DNA from: Tabrizicola piscis
GTDB lineage: Bacteria > Pseudomonadota > Alphaproteobacteria > Rhodobacterales > Rhodobacteraceae
Length of the DNA stretch: 64,000 nucleotides
Direction of reading: 5' to 3'
NCBI RefSeq assembly: GCF_003940805.1
Contig: NZ_CP034328.1
Span: 3,968,001-4,032,000, forward strand
Positions within the stretch are counted from its first letter, which is position 1; each line of letters opens with the position of its first letter. The notes under the pieces were generated by a model. That model searched no databases and was not told the origin of the DNA. It was given only the letters and a program-made list of their open reading frames with translations. Of this stretch, positions 56,433 through 64,000 are shown one piece after another. Both the position numbers and the translations under genes were made by a program.

Positions 56433-56759
56433 ATGACAATAGCGATGAGTGGCGGCGGCGCGGTTCCCGAGGACGTGCTTGCCGTTGCGGAAGGGCTTTA
56501 TCGGGAAGCGGCGGTGGAGTTGCACCGCGTGATCGAGGCGCTGCGGTCGGGCGAGTTTGGCGAGGTCAAGGCCGCGCAGGCCGTGATCCGCGATCTGCGG
56601 GCGACGGCGCTGCATGTTCTGGACGAGAGGGGCAAAGTTGACAAACTCCGCAAGCAGATTGCCGGCGAGGTCGGTGCCGGGGGGGACCTTGATTTCGAGG
56701 GTGCCCGAGCTGAAATCGGGCGCAGGCTGGCTTGCCTCCGCGACGCCGGAGGAGGTTGA
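56433..56759 (+). CDS. GTA small terminase-like protein (RcGTA g1)
   Basis: A 108-residue helical protein, the first gene of the GTA cluster. Size and position match RcGTA g1, which recruits DNA as the small terminase partner. The central helices VELHRVIEALRSGEFGEVKAAQ and IRDLRATALHVLDERGK fit a coiled, DNA-binding role. Its 3' end overlaps the start of the large terminase in another frame. Confidence 0.85.
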   Translation: MTIAMSGGGAVPEDVLAVAEGLYREAAVELHRVIEALRSGEFGEVKAAQAVIRDLRATALHVLDERGKVDKLRKQIAGEVGAGGDLDFEGARAEIGRRLACLRDAGGG

Positions 56760-58052
56760 TGAATTTCTGGGCGGGCTGAGCGAGAATGCGCTGCTGTCGC
56801 TGCCTTGGCTGTTCGAGTTCTGGGCCTTGCCGCATCAGCTGCCGCCGCGCGGCGACTGGAAGACCTGGGTCATCATGGGCGGGCGTGGGGCGGGCAAGAC
56901 CCGCGCCGGGGCGGAATGGGTGCGTGCGCAGGTTGAAGGCTCCGGGCCGGGCGATCCGGGGTTGGCCAAGCGGGTGGCGCTGGTCGGCGAGACGGTGGAC
57001 CAGGTGCGCGAGGTGATGGTGCTGGGCGAAAGCGGGATCGTTGCATGCTCGCCCCCTGACCGCCGACCGGTCTGGCAGGCGTCGCGCCAGCAGCTGGTCT
57101 GGCCGAACGGCGCGGTGGCGCAGGTCTTTTCGGCGCATGAGCCCGAGGCGATGCGGGGCCCGCAGTTCGACGCGGCCTGGGCGGATGAGCTGGGCAAGTG
57201 GAAGAAGGGGCATGAGGCCTGGGACCAGCTGCAGTTTGCGCTGCGGCTGGGGAAAACGCCCCGGTCGGTCGTGACGACCACGCCGCGCAACGTGGCGGTG
57301 CTGAAGGCGATCTTGAAGAACCCCTCCACGGTCGTGACCCATGCGCCGACCGAGGCGAACCGGGCGTATCTGGCGGAAAGCTTCCTGACGGAAGTGCAGG
57401 CGCGCTATGGCGGCACGCGGATCGGCCGGCAGGAGCTGGAAGGTGTGCTGGTCGAGGATGAGGAGGGCGCACTGTGGACGCCGGCCCTGCTGGAGCGGGC
57501 GCAGGTGGCGGAGATGCCGGTGTTCAACCGGGTGGTGGTGGCGGTTGACCCGCCAGTGACCGCGACCAAGCAGAGCGACGAATGCGGGATTGTGGTCGTA
57601 GGTGCCGATACGCGGGGGATCCGAAGGACTGGCGCGCGGTGGTGCTGGAGGATGCATCGGTGAAGGGCGCCTCGCCCGAGGGGTGGGCGCGGGCGGCGCT
57701 GGCGGCGATGGATCGGCACGGGGCGGACCGGCTGGTGGCCGAGGTGAACCAGGGCGGGGACCTCGTGGAGCGGGTGGTGCGGATGATCGACCCCGCCGTG
57801 CCGTTCCGGGCGGTGCATGCGACGCGGTCGAAGATGCTGCGGGCAGAACCCGTGGCGGCCTTGTACGAGCAGGGCCGGGTGGCGCATGTCCGGGGGCTGG
57901 CCCGGCTGGAGGAGCAGATGTGCCAGATGGCGGTGACGGGCTGGAAAGGCAGGGGATCGCCCGACCGGCTGGACGCGCTGGTCTGGGCGCTGACCGAGGT
58001 GATGGTGAACCCGGTCGGGCGGGGCGGGCGACCCACCGTACGGTCGCTTTAG
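56701..58052 (+). pseudogene. GTA large terminase (RcGTA g2), one-base frameshift
   Basis: The packaging ATPase/nuclease. The first frame, from GTG 56701 (VPELKSGAGW; an in-frame ATG at 56614 is also possible), has Walker A GGRGAGKTRAGAEW and Walker B-like FDAAWADE, and reaches the first nuclease Asp in VAVDPP. It then runs off to a stop at 57663. The nuclease domain resumes in another frame (GDPKDWRAVVLEDAS to TVRSL, stop 58052). One extra G in the five-base G run at 57614-57618 would join them. Either the gene is truly broken, which would stop GTA packaging, or one base was missed. Confidence 0.85.
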
Positions 58053-58171
58053 GGGTTTTGAGCCTCCTGCGGGAATACTGCACAAAGATGAAAGCCCTTC
58101 GGGGCCGTTGCCTTGCCGGGGTCGGCAGGGTCCGGGTGAGGTTTGCCCGAGGGGCATGAAGGAGCGGCGAG

Positions 58172-59350
58172 ATGGTGTTCGATTTTCTGCGGAAAGCGCC
58201 GCTGGCAGGGGTGCCGGAGCGCAAGGCCAGCGCGGTAGGCCGGGTGGTGGCCTGGGGGACCGGGGGGCGAGTGGTCTGGAGCCCGCGCGACGCGGTGTCG
58301 CTGGCGCGGACGGGGTATCAGGGCAACCCGATCGGGTTCCGTGCGGTGCGGCTGATCGCCGAGGCGGCGGCGGCCTTGCCCATGGTCTGCCAGGACAGCG
58401 AGCGGCGTTATGAGACGCATCCGCTGCTGGACCTGATGAAACGGCCGAACGGCGCGCAGGGCCGGGCGGAGTTTCTGGAGGCGGTCTATGGGTACCTGCT
58501 GCTGGCCGGGAACGCCTATGTCGAGGCGGTGCCCGGTGTGACAGCCCTGCCGGGCGAGCTGCATGTGCTGCGGGCCGACCGGATGAGCCTGGTGCCGGGC
58601 ACGGATGGCTGGCCTGTGGCCTATGACTACACGGTCAGCGGGCGGACGCATCGCTATGCGATGAACGGGCCCGCGAGCCCGATTTGCCATCTGCGCAGTT
58701 TCCATCCGCAGGACGACCACTATGGCCTGTCGCCACTGCAGGCGGCGGCGACGGCGATTGACGTGCACACCAGCGCCAGCGCCTGGTCGAAAGCGCTGCT
58801 GGACAATGCGGCAAGGCCCTCGGGCGCGATAGTTTACAAGGGGGCGGATGGGCAATCGGCGCTGTCGTCGGACCAGTATGACCGGCTGGTGAGCGAGATG
58901 GAGACCCACCACCAAGGCGCGCGCAACGCCGGGCGGCCGATGCTGCTGGAAGGGGGCCTCGACTGGAAGCCGATGGGGTTCAGCCCTTCCGATATGGAGT
59001 TCCAGAAGACCAAGGAAGCGGCAGCGCGGGAGATTGCCATCGCCTTCGGCATTCCGCCGATGCTGATGGGGATCCCCGGGGATGCGACCTACGCGAATTA
59101 TCAAGAGGCGAACCGGGCCTTCTACCGGCTGACGGTGCTGCCTTTGGCGACGAAGGTGCTGGCGGACCTTGCGCATTGGCTTTCGGTCTTTGGCGGGGTC
59201 GAGGTGGACCTGCGGCCGGACCTTGACCAGGTGCCGGCGCTGGCTGGTGAGCGGGATCAGCAGTGGGCGCGCGTGGGTGGGGCCGATTTCCTGACGGTCG
59301 CCGAAAAGCGGATGCTGCTGGGGCTGCCCAGACTGGCGGATGAGGAATGA
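58172..59350 (+). CDS. GTA portal protein (RcGTA g3)
   Basis: A 392-residue HK97-type phage portal: MVFDFLRKAPLAGVPE at the start, the middle GNPIGFRAVRLIAEAAA and HPLLDLMKRPN, and the stem region PSDMEFQKTKEAAAREIAIAFGIPPMLMGI. It forms the head vertex through which DNA is packaged. ATG 58172 follows GGAGCGG. Overlaps g3.5 by four bases. Confidence 0.95.
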   Translation: MVFDFLRKAPLAGVPERKASAVGRVVAWGTGGRVVWSPRDAVSLARTGYQGNPIGFRAVRLIAEAAAALPMVCQDSERRYETHPLLDLMKRPNGAQGRAEFLEAVYGYLLLAGNAYVEAVPGVTALPGELHVLRADRMSLVPGTDGWPVAYDYTVSGRTHRYAMNGPASPICHLRSFHPQDDHYGLSPLQAAATAIDVHTSASAWSKALLDNAARPSGAIVYKGADGQSALSSDQYDRLVSEMETHHQGARNAGRPMLLEGGLDWKPMGFSPSDMEFQKTKEAAAREIAIAFGIPPMLMGIPGDATYANYQEANRAFYRLTVLPLATKVLADLAHWLSVFGGVEVDLRPDLDQVPALAGERDQQWARVGGADFLTVAEKRMLLGLPRLADEE

Positions 59351-59592
59351 CCGTAAGGCGGAGCGAGGGCGGCTCGCGGTTTCTGTATGAAAGCTTTGAC
59401 GCCGCAGCCGCGCGGATCGAGGCGAATGAGCGGGTCGCAAATGAGCGTTGGTCGGGGCTGGAATACCGGCTGGGGCTGATCGAGGCGACGCTGGAGCGGC
59501 TGGAGAAACGGATCTGGATCGGCGTCTACGGCGTGGCGGCGTTCCTGATGGCACAGATGGCCGAGACGGTCATCCAGGCAGCAATGAGGTGA
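59347..59592 (+). CDS. GTA g3.5-like small membrane protein
   Basis: An 81-residue protein: an amphipathic coiled helix (about 18-57) then a hydrophobic C-terminal helix (WIGVYGVAAFLMAQMAE). It holds the place of RcGTA g3.5 between portal and protease; the function is unknown. Its start overlaps the portal stop. Confidence 0.8.
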   Translation: MTVRRSEGGSRFLYESFDAAAARIEANERVANERWSGLEYRLGLIEATLERLEKRIWIGVYGVAAFLMAQMAETVIQAAMR

Positions 59593-59596
59593 GGCG

Positions 59597-60151
59597 ATGA
59601 GCAATGATTTCGGCGCCCCTGAGCGCAAGTTCCACCGCCCCGAGGCCGGGCTGGTGGTGACCGAGGGGCAGGTGGTTGCGGGCTATGCCTCGCTGTTCGG
59701 CAAGGCTGACCAAGGCGGGGACGTGGTCCAGAAGGGTGCCTATGCGGCCAGCCTGAAGCGGCTGGCGGCGCGGCAGGGCAGGGTCAAGATGCTGTGGCAG
59801 CACGATCCGGGCCAGCCGATTGGCGTGTGGGATGAGGTGCGGGAAGATGCCACGGGACTGTGGGTCAAGGGGCGCATCCTGACCGAGGTCGAGAAGGGCC
59901 GCGAAGTGGCGGCGCTGGTCGCCGCGGGGGCCATTGACGGGCTGTCCATCGGCTATCGCACGGTCCGGGCGGAACGTGACGGCAAAGGGCAGCGCCTGTT
60001 GTCGGAGCTGGAGCTTTGGGAAGTGTCTCTGGTGACCTTTCCGATGCTTCCCGAGGCGCGTGTCGCGGCGAAGTCGGATGCCTTGGACAACGACTGGCGC
60101 GACATGGCGGCGGTCTTCGAGGACGCGCGCCGCAGTTTGGCCGCAGGGTAG
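59597..60151 (+). CDS. GTA prohead protease (RcGTA g4)
   Basis: A 184-residue HK97-family S78 protease. Catalytic His69 in MLWQHDPGQPIG and Ser117 in IDGLSIGYRT are visible, with the LWEVSLVTFPMLPEA signature. It trims the capsid protein during head maturation. 4 bases after g3.5. Confidence 0.95.
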   Translation: MSNDFGAPERKFHRPEAGLVVTEGQVVAGYASLFGKADQGGDVVQKGAYAASLKRLAARQGRVKMLWQHDPGQPIGVWDEVREDATGLWVKGRILTEVEKGREVAALVAAGAIDGLSIGYRTVRAERDGKGQRLLSELELWEVSLVTFPMLPEARVAAKSDALDNDWRDMAAVFEDARRSLAAG

Positions 60152-60153
60152 CC

Positions 60154-60191
60154 CCCCACCCCCATCCCCTCCCCACGAGGGGGAGGGGAGG
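60154..60191. repeat. GC-rich dispersed repeat, copy 2, between g4 and g5
   Basis: Same element as at 36904 and 62877: CCCCACCCCCATCCCCTCCC then a GGGGAGGGG arm. It lies 3 bases after the protease stop and 48 before the capsid start. Confidence 0.9.
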
Positions 60192-60239
60192 CGCGTGTTC
60201 TGCCGCGCGGGCTTTGGTTGCAACGAAAAGGGAATGACG

Positions 60240-61436
60240 ATGACCGAGATGAAGTCTCGGGCCGGGGAAGGTTTGTCCCCCGCCCAAACGCCGGCTGCAG
60301 AGGCGAAGGCCGCCATGGCCGGTTTCCTGAACGAGTTCAATCGCTTTCAGGACGACGTGAAATCAACGCTGAAACATCAGGAAGAGCGACTGACCATGCT
60401 GAACGCAAAGACGATGGCCTATGGCCGCCCCGCACTTTCGGCCCGCGCAGAGGGTGAGGCCCCGCATCAGAAGGCGTTCAACGCCTATCTGCGGTCGGGC
60501 GATGATGACGGCCTGCGCGGCCTGACGCTGGAAGGCAAGGCGATGTCGACCGCCGTGGCGGCCGATGGTGGCTATCTGGTCGATCCGCAGACGGCGGAGC
60601 GGATCCGGTCGATGCTGTTTGCGACCTCCTCCCTGCGGTCGATTGCCAATATCGTGCAGGTCGAGGCGACCTCGTTCGATGTGCTGGTTGACCGGTCCGA
60701 AGTGGGGTCGGGCTGGGCGACCGAGGTCGCGGCGACGACCGAGACGGCGACGCCGGTGATCGAGCGCATCTCGATCAAGCTGCATGAGCTGGCGGCGATG
60801 CCCAAAGCCTCGCAACGGCTGCTGGATGACAGCGCCTTTGATGTCGAGGGCTGGCTGGCCGAGAAGATCGCCACCCGTTTCATCCGCGCCGAGGCGGCGG
60901 CCTTCATCAACGGCGACGGGGTGGACAAGCCGCGCGGCATCCTGTTGCCCGCCAAGGTGGCGAACGCGTCCTGGACCTGGGGCAGCATCGGCTATGTGCC
61001 CACGGGGGCGGCGGCGGATTTCGCGGCGGTGAACCCGGCGGATTGCATCATCAACCTTGTCTATGCGCTGGGCGCGGATTACCGGGCAAACGCGAGCTTC
61101 GTGATGAACTCCAAGACCGTGGGCGCGGTGCGCAAGATGAAGGATGCGGATGGCCGCTTCCTGTGGTCGGACGGTCTAGCGGCGGGGGAGCCGTCGCGCC
61201 TGATGGGCTATCCGGTGCTGGTCTGCGAGGACATGCCGGACATCGCGGCCAACGCTTTCGCGGTCGCCTTTGGTGATTTCCGCGCGGCCTATACGATTGC
61301 GGAACGCCCCGACCTGCGCATCCTGCGCGACCCGTTCAGCGCCAAGCCGAACGTGCTGTTCTACGCCAACAAGCGGGTGGGCGGCGACATCACCGACTTT
61401 GCGGCGATCAAGCTTTTGCGGATCGCGGTGTCCTGA
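60240..61436 (+). CDS. GTA major capsid protein (RcGTA g5)
   Basis: A 398-residue HK97-fold capsid protein. The N-terminal helical delta-like region (about 15-65) precedes the capsid body (MSTAVAADGGYLVDPQTAERI, SVGSGWATEVAATTETATP, ELAAMPKASQRLLDDSAFD, FSAKPNVLFYANKRVGGDI). The length equals that of RcGTA capsid. ATG 60240 has AAGGGA six bases upstream; ATG 60234 is also possible, while the longer frame to 60060 runs through the dispersed repeat. Confidence 0.95.
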   Translation: MTEMKSRAGEGLSPAQTPAAEAKAAMAGFLNEFNRFQDDVKSTLKHQEERLTMLNAKTMAYGRPALSARAEGEAPHQKAFNAYLRSGDDDGLRGLTLEGKAMSTAVAADGGYLVDPQTAERIRSMLFATSSLRSIANIVQVEATSFDVLVDRSEVGSGWATEVAATTETATPVIERISIKLHELAAMPKASQRLLDDSAFDVEGWLAEKIATRFIRAEAAAFINGDGVDKPRGILLPAKVANASWTWGSIGYVPTGAAADFAAVNPADCIINLVYALGADYRANASFVMNSKTVGAVRKMKDADGRFLWSDGLAAGEPSRLMGYPVLVCEDMPDIAANAFAVAFGDFRAAYTIAERPDLRILRDPFSAKPNVLFYANKRVGGDITDFAAIKLLRIAVS

Positions 61437-61533
61437 TCCTTGGCTCTTGCCCGGCCCCTGACTGGGGCCGGGTTCCGGGGGCGTGCGACGGCGCGCGCCC
61501 CTGCCGATCTTGGGCCCCGCAGTGAGTGGAGAC

Positions 61534-62139
61534 ATGGCCATGATGTTGACTGAACAAGCCCCGGTGCTGTCGGCGGTATTGCCGCTGGCGGAGTTGAAGG
61601 ATCACCTGCGGCTGGGCAGCGGGTTTGCCGACGATGGCCTGCAGGATGGGCTGATCGAAAGCTATCTGCGGGCCGCCATGGCTGTGATCGAAGGGCGCAT
61701 CGGCAAGATGCTGTACCGCCGCAGTTTCCTGTGGGTGTTGGACTGCTGGCGCGAGAGTGATGAGCAGGCGTTGCCGGTAGCCCCAGTCGCGGCGATTGCC
61801 AGCGTGACTTTGGTCGACATGCAAGGCGGTGAGGTTCTGGTGCCGGAGGCAACCTATCGGCTGGTGCAAGACCTGCACCGACCGAGGATCGCAGGAAGCG
61901 GGGGCAGCTTGCCCAGCGTGCCGAGTGGCGGGCTGGTGAAGGTCATCTTCGAGGCCGGTTTCGGGCCGGACTGGACCGATATTCCCGTGGACCTGCGGCA
62001 GGCGGTGTTGCTGTTGACCAGCGAGTATCACGAGCATCGCCAGGATGACGGCACCCAGTCTGCGGGGCTGCCGTTCGGCGTGGTGACGCTGATCGAGCGC
62101 TGGCGAACGGTGCGGATCCTTGGCGGGGGGCGGACATGA
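61534..62139 (+). CDS. GTA head-tail connector (RcGTA g6)
   Basis: A 201-residue connector protein of the gp6/DUF-type family: an N-terminal helix pair (LKDHLRLGSGFADDGLQDGLIESYLRAA), then a beta region with a hydrophobic core. It joins portal to the tail adaptors. GAGTGGAG precedes ATG 61534. Overlaps g7 by four bases. Confidence 0.9.
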   Translation: MAMMLTEQAPVLSAVLPLAELKDHLRLGSGFADDGLQDGLIESYLRAAMAVIEGRIGKMLYRRSFLWVLDCWRESDEQALPVAPVAAIASVTLVDMQGGEVLVPEATYRLVQDLHRPRIAGSGGSLPSVPSGGLVKVIFEAGFGPDWTDIPVDLRQAVLLLTSEYHEHRQDDGTQSAGLPFGVVTLIERWRTVRILGGGRT

Positions 62140-62474
62140 AGGCCCCACAGTTGAGCCGGGCGCTGGTGCTGGAGGGCGTGGTCCGCACGGCGGACGGGGC
62201 GGGCGGTTTTGCCGAGGCCTGGTCGGCGCTGGGCACGCTTTGGGCCGAAGTGCTGCCGGGGTCTGGCAGCGATGTTCTGGGTGAAGAGCGGATGCTGTCG
62301 GCGGTGCCTTACCGGGTGACGGTGCGGGGCGCGCCTTTCGGGGCCGCCTCACGCCCGAAGGCCGGGCAGCGGTTCCGCGAGGGTTTGCGGCTGTTCCTGA
62401 TCCAGGCGGTGACCGAGCGTGACCCCGATGGCCGCTATCTGACCTGCTTTGCCCGTGAGGAGGTGCCGAAATGA
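62136..62474 (+). CDS. GTA head-tail adaptor (RcGTA g7)
   Basis: A 112-residue head-closure-type protein, with a beta-rich core (SALGTLWAEVLPGSGSDVLG, YRVTVRGAPF) and a short tail. Matches RcGTA g7 in size and place. It overlaps g6 and g8 by four bases each. Confidence 0.9.
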   Translation: MKAPQLSRALVLEGVVRTADGAGGFAEAWSALGTLWAEVLPGSGSDVLGEERMLSAVPYRVTVRGAPFGAASRPKAGQRFREGLRLFLIQAVTERDPDGRYLTCFAREEVPK

Positions 62475-62866
62475 GCTATGGTGCAGCGCCTGCCTTGCAG
62501 CAGGCGGTCTTTCAGCGGCTGACCGGCTTTCCGGCGCTGGCGGCTGTCGCGATCCATGACGCGGTTCCGCCGACGGCGACGGGGACTTTCGTGCTGATCG
62601 GGCCGGAGGAGGCGCGGGATCAGTCCGACAAGTCGGGTGCGGGGGCCGAGCATCAGCTGGTGATCAGCGTGATCACCGATGCGACCGGTTTCCTGTCGAT
62701 CAAGACCATCGCCGCGGACATTTCGGATGCGCTGATCGGTGCGCCTTTGGCGCTGACGCGGGGGCTGCTGGTGAACCTGTTGTTCCTGCGCGCCTCGGCC
62801 CGGCGGATCGAAGAGGGCGAGACGCGGCGGATCGACCTGACCTTTCGGGCGCGGGTTCAGCTTTAG
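62471..62866 (+). CDS. GTA tail terminator-like protein, DUF3168 (RcGTA g8)
   Basis: A 131-residue DUF3168 protein: YGAAPALQQAVFQRLTGFPAL, IHDAVPPTATGTFVLIGPEE and the ending TRRIDLTFRARVQL. It caps or joins the tail tube in related phages. The dispersed repeat follows it. Confidence 0.92.
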   Translation: MSYGAAPALQQAVFQRLTGFPALAAVAIHDAVPPTATGTFVLIGPEEARDQSDKSGAGAEHQLVISVITDATGFLSIKTIAADISDALIGAPLALTRGLLVNLLFLRASARRIEEGETRRIDLTFRARVQL

Positions 62867-62876
62867 GTTTGGTGCC

Positions 62877-62914
62877 CCCCACCCCCATCCCCTCCCCACC
62901 GGGGGGAGGGGAGG
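62877..62914. repeat. GC-rich dispersed repeat, copy 3, between g8 and g9
   Basis: Third copy of the element, with CCCCTCCCC/GGGGAGGGG arms. It starts 11 bases after the g8 stop and ends 40 before the major tail start. Confidence 0.9.
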
Positions 62915-62953
62915 CGCATGACGCCTGCTTTCATTTTTTGACGGAGAACGGAC

Positions 62954-63367
62954 ATGGCTGTGCAAAGCGGCAAGGATCTGCTGATCAAGATCGACCAGAC
63001 GGGAGACGGGCAGTTCGTGACCGTCGCCGGGCTGCGCGCGACGCGGATCAGCTTCAATACGGAGTCGGTGGATGTCACCAGCCTGGAAAGCCAGGGTGGC
63101 TGGCGTGAGTTGTTGGCCGGGGCGGGGGTCAAGTCGGCCTCGATCTCTGGCTCGGGGGTGTTTCGGGATGAAAACACCGACGAGCGCGCGCGGCAGATCT
63201 TCTTTGATGGGCTGATCCCGGGGTTTCAGGTGGTGATCCCCAGTTTTGGGGTGATCGAGGGGCCGTTCCAGATCACCGCCATCGAATATGCGGGCAGCCA
63301 CAATGACGAGGCGACCTATGAGATGTCGATGGCCTCAGCCGGCGCGCTGACCTTTACGGCGCTGTGA
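62954..63367 (+). CDS. GTA major tail protein (RcGTA g9)
   Basis: A 137-residue tail-tube protein: MAVQSGKDLLIKIDQTGDGQ, TRISFNTESVDVTSLESQGGW, and YEMSMASAGALTFTAL at the end. It polymerises into the tail tube. One-base overlap with g10 (TGATG). Confidence 0.95.
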   Translation: MAVQSGKDLLIKIDQTGDGQFVTVAGLRATRISFNTESVDVTSLESQGGWRELLAGAGVKSASISGSGVFRDENTDERARQIFFDGLIPGFQVVIPSFGVIEGPFQITAIEYAGSHNDEATYEMSMASAGALTFTAL

Positions 63368-63687
63368 TGGCGAACCCCTGGACGGGTGAAGTGGTGATCT
63401 GGCTGGATGGTCAGCGTCATGTGGCAAAACTGACTCTGGGCGCATTGGCAGAGCTGGAAGAGGCGCTGGCGACGGGGTCGCTGGTCGATCTGGTGGAGCG
63501 GTTCGAGGCGCGGCGCTTCAGCACGCGGGATGTGCTGGCGCTGATCGTGGCGGGCTTGCGGGGCGGCGGCTGGCAGGGCACGGCGACCGACCTTTTGCGG
63601 GTCGATATTGGCGGTGGGCCGGTCGAGGCGGCGCGGGCGGCGGCGGAACTGCTGGCGCGGGCGTTTTCGCTGCCGGGTGAGCCATGA
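63367..63687 (+). CDS. GTA family protein g10 (GTA_TIM-barrel-less tail chaperone type)
   Basis: A 106-residue protein of the gene-transfer-agent tail assembly family (WTGEVVIWLDGQRHVAKLTLGALAELEEAL). It occupies the RcGTA g10 place, between major tail and g10.1; such genes act in tail assembly. The ATG at 63367 overlaps the g9 stop by one base. Confidence 0.9.
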   Translation: MANPWTGEVVIWLDGQRHVAKLTLGALAELEEALATGSLVDLVERFEARRFSTRDVLALIVAGLRGGGWQGTATDLLRVDIGGGPVEAARAAAELLARAFSLPGEP

Positions 63688-63977
63688 CCAAGCCTGCGAC
63701 CGGGATCGACTGGCGCGGGCTGATGCAGGCGGGCCTGCACGGGTTGGGGCTGGAGCCGGCGGCCTTCTGGCGGCTGACGCCGGTCGAATTGCGGATGATG
63801 CTGGGGCGGGAACAGATGGTCCCGCCCCTGACGCGCGCGCGGCTGGCAGAGCTTGCCGCGGCGTTTCCCGATGCACGGAAGGATCAGGGCGATGGCGGAT
63901 ATCGGAACGATGCAGGAGCAGCTGAAGGCGCTGGAGGCGCAGCTGGGGTCATCCGTGTCGATGGTGGCGACGTTTGA
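63684..63977 (+). CDS. GTA tail assembly chaperone (RcGTA g10.1), extended end
   Basis: A 97-residue reading. Residues 1-66 match the short chaperone (TGIDWRGLMQAGLHGLGLEPAAFWRLTPVELRMMLG, RARLAELAAAFPDARK). The last 30 or so residues are Gly/Ala-rich and overlap the start of g11 in another frame, so the native stop may have been lost. Overlaps g10 by four bases. Confidence 0.85.
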   Translation: MTKPATGIDWRGLMQAGLHGLGLEPAAFWRLTPVELRMMLGREQMVPPLTRARLAELAAAFPDARKDQGDGGYRNDAGAAEGAGGAAGVIRVDGGDV

Positions 63978-64000
63978 CGGCGAGCTGGCCCGGATGCGGG
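63892..64000 (+). CDS. GTA tape-measure protein start (RcGTA g11), cut by window end
   Basis: ATG 63892 opens MADIGTMQEQLKALEAQLG, an amphipathic start typical of RcGTA g11, the tape measure or tail-length protein. The reading runs open to the end of the window. GGATCAGGG gives a weak ribosome site. Confidence 0.75.
   Translation, partial: MADIGTMQEQLKALEAQLGSSVSMVATFDGELARMR

Noticed and set aside
56566..58224. 552-residue Pro/Arg-rich minus-strand reading over the GTA terminase
   Set aside because: Composition of a shadow frame; the plus-strand terminase motifs are decisive.
56433..64000. Active or remnant prophage
   Set aside because: The order g1-g11 and the gene sizes match RcGTA, the cluster sits directly after core genes, and no integrase, repressor, lysis or replication genes are seen.

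Overview
The window looks like a chromosomal segment of a Rhodobacteraceae (Rhodobacterales, Alphaproteobacteria). The evidence is high GC, many ATGA/TGATG gene overlaps, a Rhodobacter-type gene transfer agent (GTA) head-tail cluster at the right end, and core genes of this family (rpsF-rpsR-rplI, fabD-fabG-acpP-fabF-mltG, tig, pstSCAB-phoU). No insertion sequence, integrase or CRISPR array was seen.

Left part (1-19.7 kb): an RND efflux adaptor and pump; an outer-membrane barrel protein coupled to a Tat-exported amidohydrolase; a copper-resistance locus (copA-cueR divergent from a metallochaperone and a DUF305 protein) with two facing CueR-type promoters; a PAS histidine kinase convergent with a response regulator carrying a degenerate GGDEF-like domain; an Mla-type lipid-transport operon (STAS-MlaE, MlaF, MlaD, lipoprotein); and two divergent transglutaminase-like proteins.

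Middle (19.7-40.7 kb): a long minus-strand run, probably one operon, of a polyamine-type ABC importer, a carbon-nitrogen hydrolase, a trimethylamine/histamine-dehydrogenase-like flavoprotein, RidA, DUF1028 and a flavin monooxygenase. A LuxR-type regulator lies divergent across a 16-bp palindrome. I read this as an amine uptake and catabolism unit; the substrate-bowl residues of the dehydrogenase resemble histamine dehydrogenase rather than trimethylamine dehydrogenase. Next come pstSCAB-phoU with a Pho-box-like site, two aldehyde dehydrogenases (one apparently frameshifted in a G run), an AcoR-like regulator without an AAA+ domain, and an acyltransferase.

Right part (40.7-56.2 kb): mostly housekeeping genes: a Hint protein, tRNA-Leu(UAG), tig, a cyclic-nucleotide phosphodiesterase/nucleotidase, an EamA transporter, ribosomal protein genes, YceI, a cytochrome b561-YceI fusion, fatty-acid synthesis genes, an unusual ureohydrolase and mltG.

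56.3-64 kb: GTA genes in RcGTA order: g1 (TerS), g2 (TerL, broken by a one-base shift), g3 portal, g3.5, g4 protease, g5 capsid, g6, g7, g8, g9 major tail, g10, g10.1 and the start of g11 (cut by the window end). A perfect TTAA-N7-TTAA CtrA-type box and a terminator-like hairpin precede g1. A GC-rich dispersed repeat sits just upstream of both the capsid and the major tail genes.
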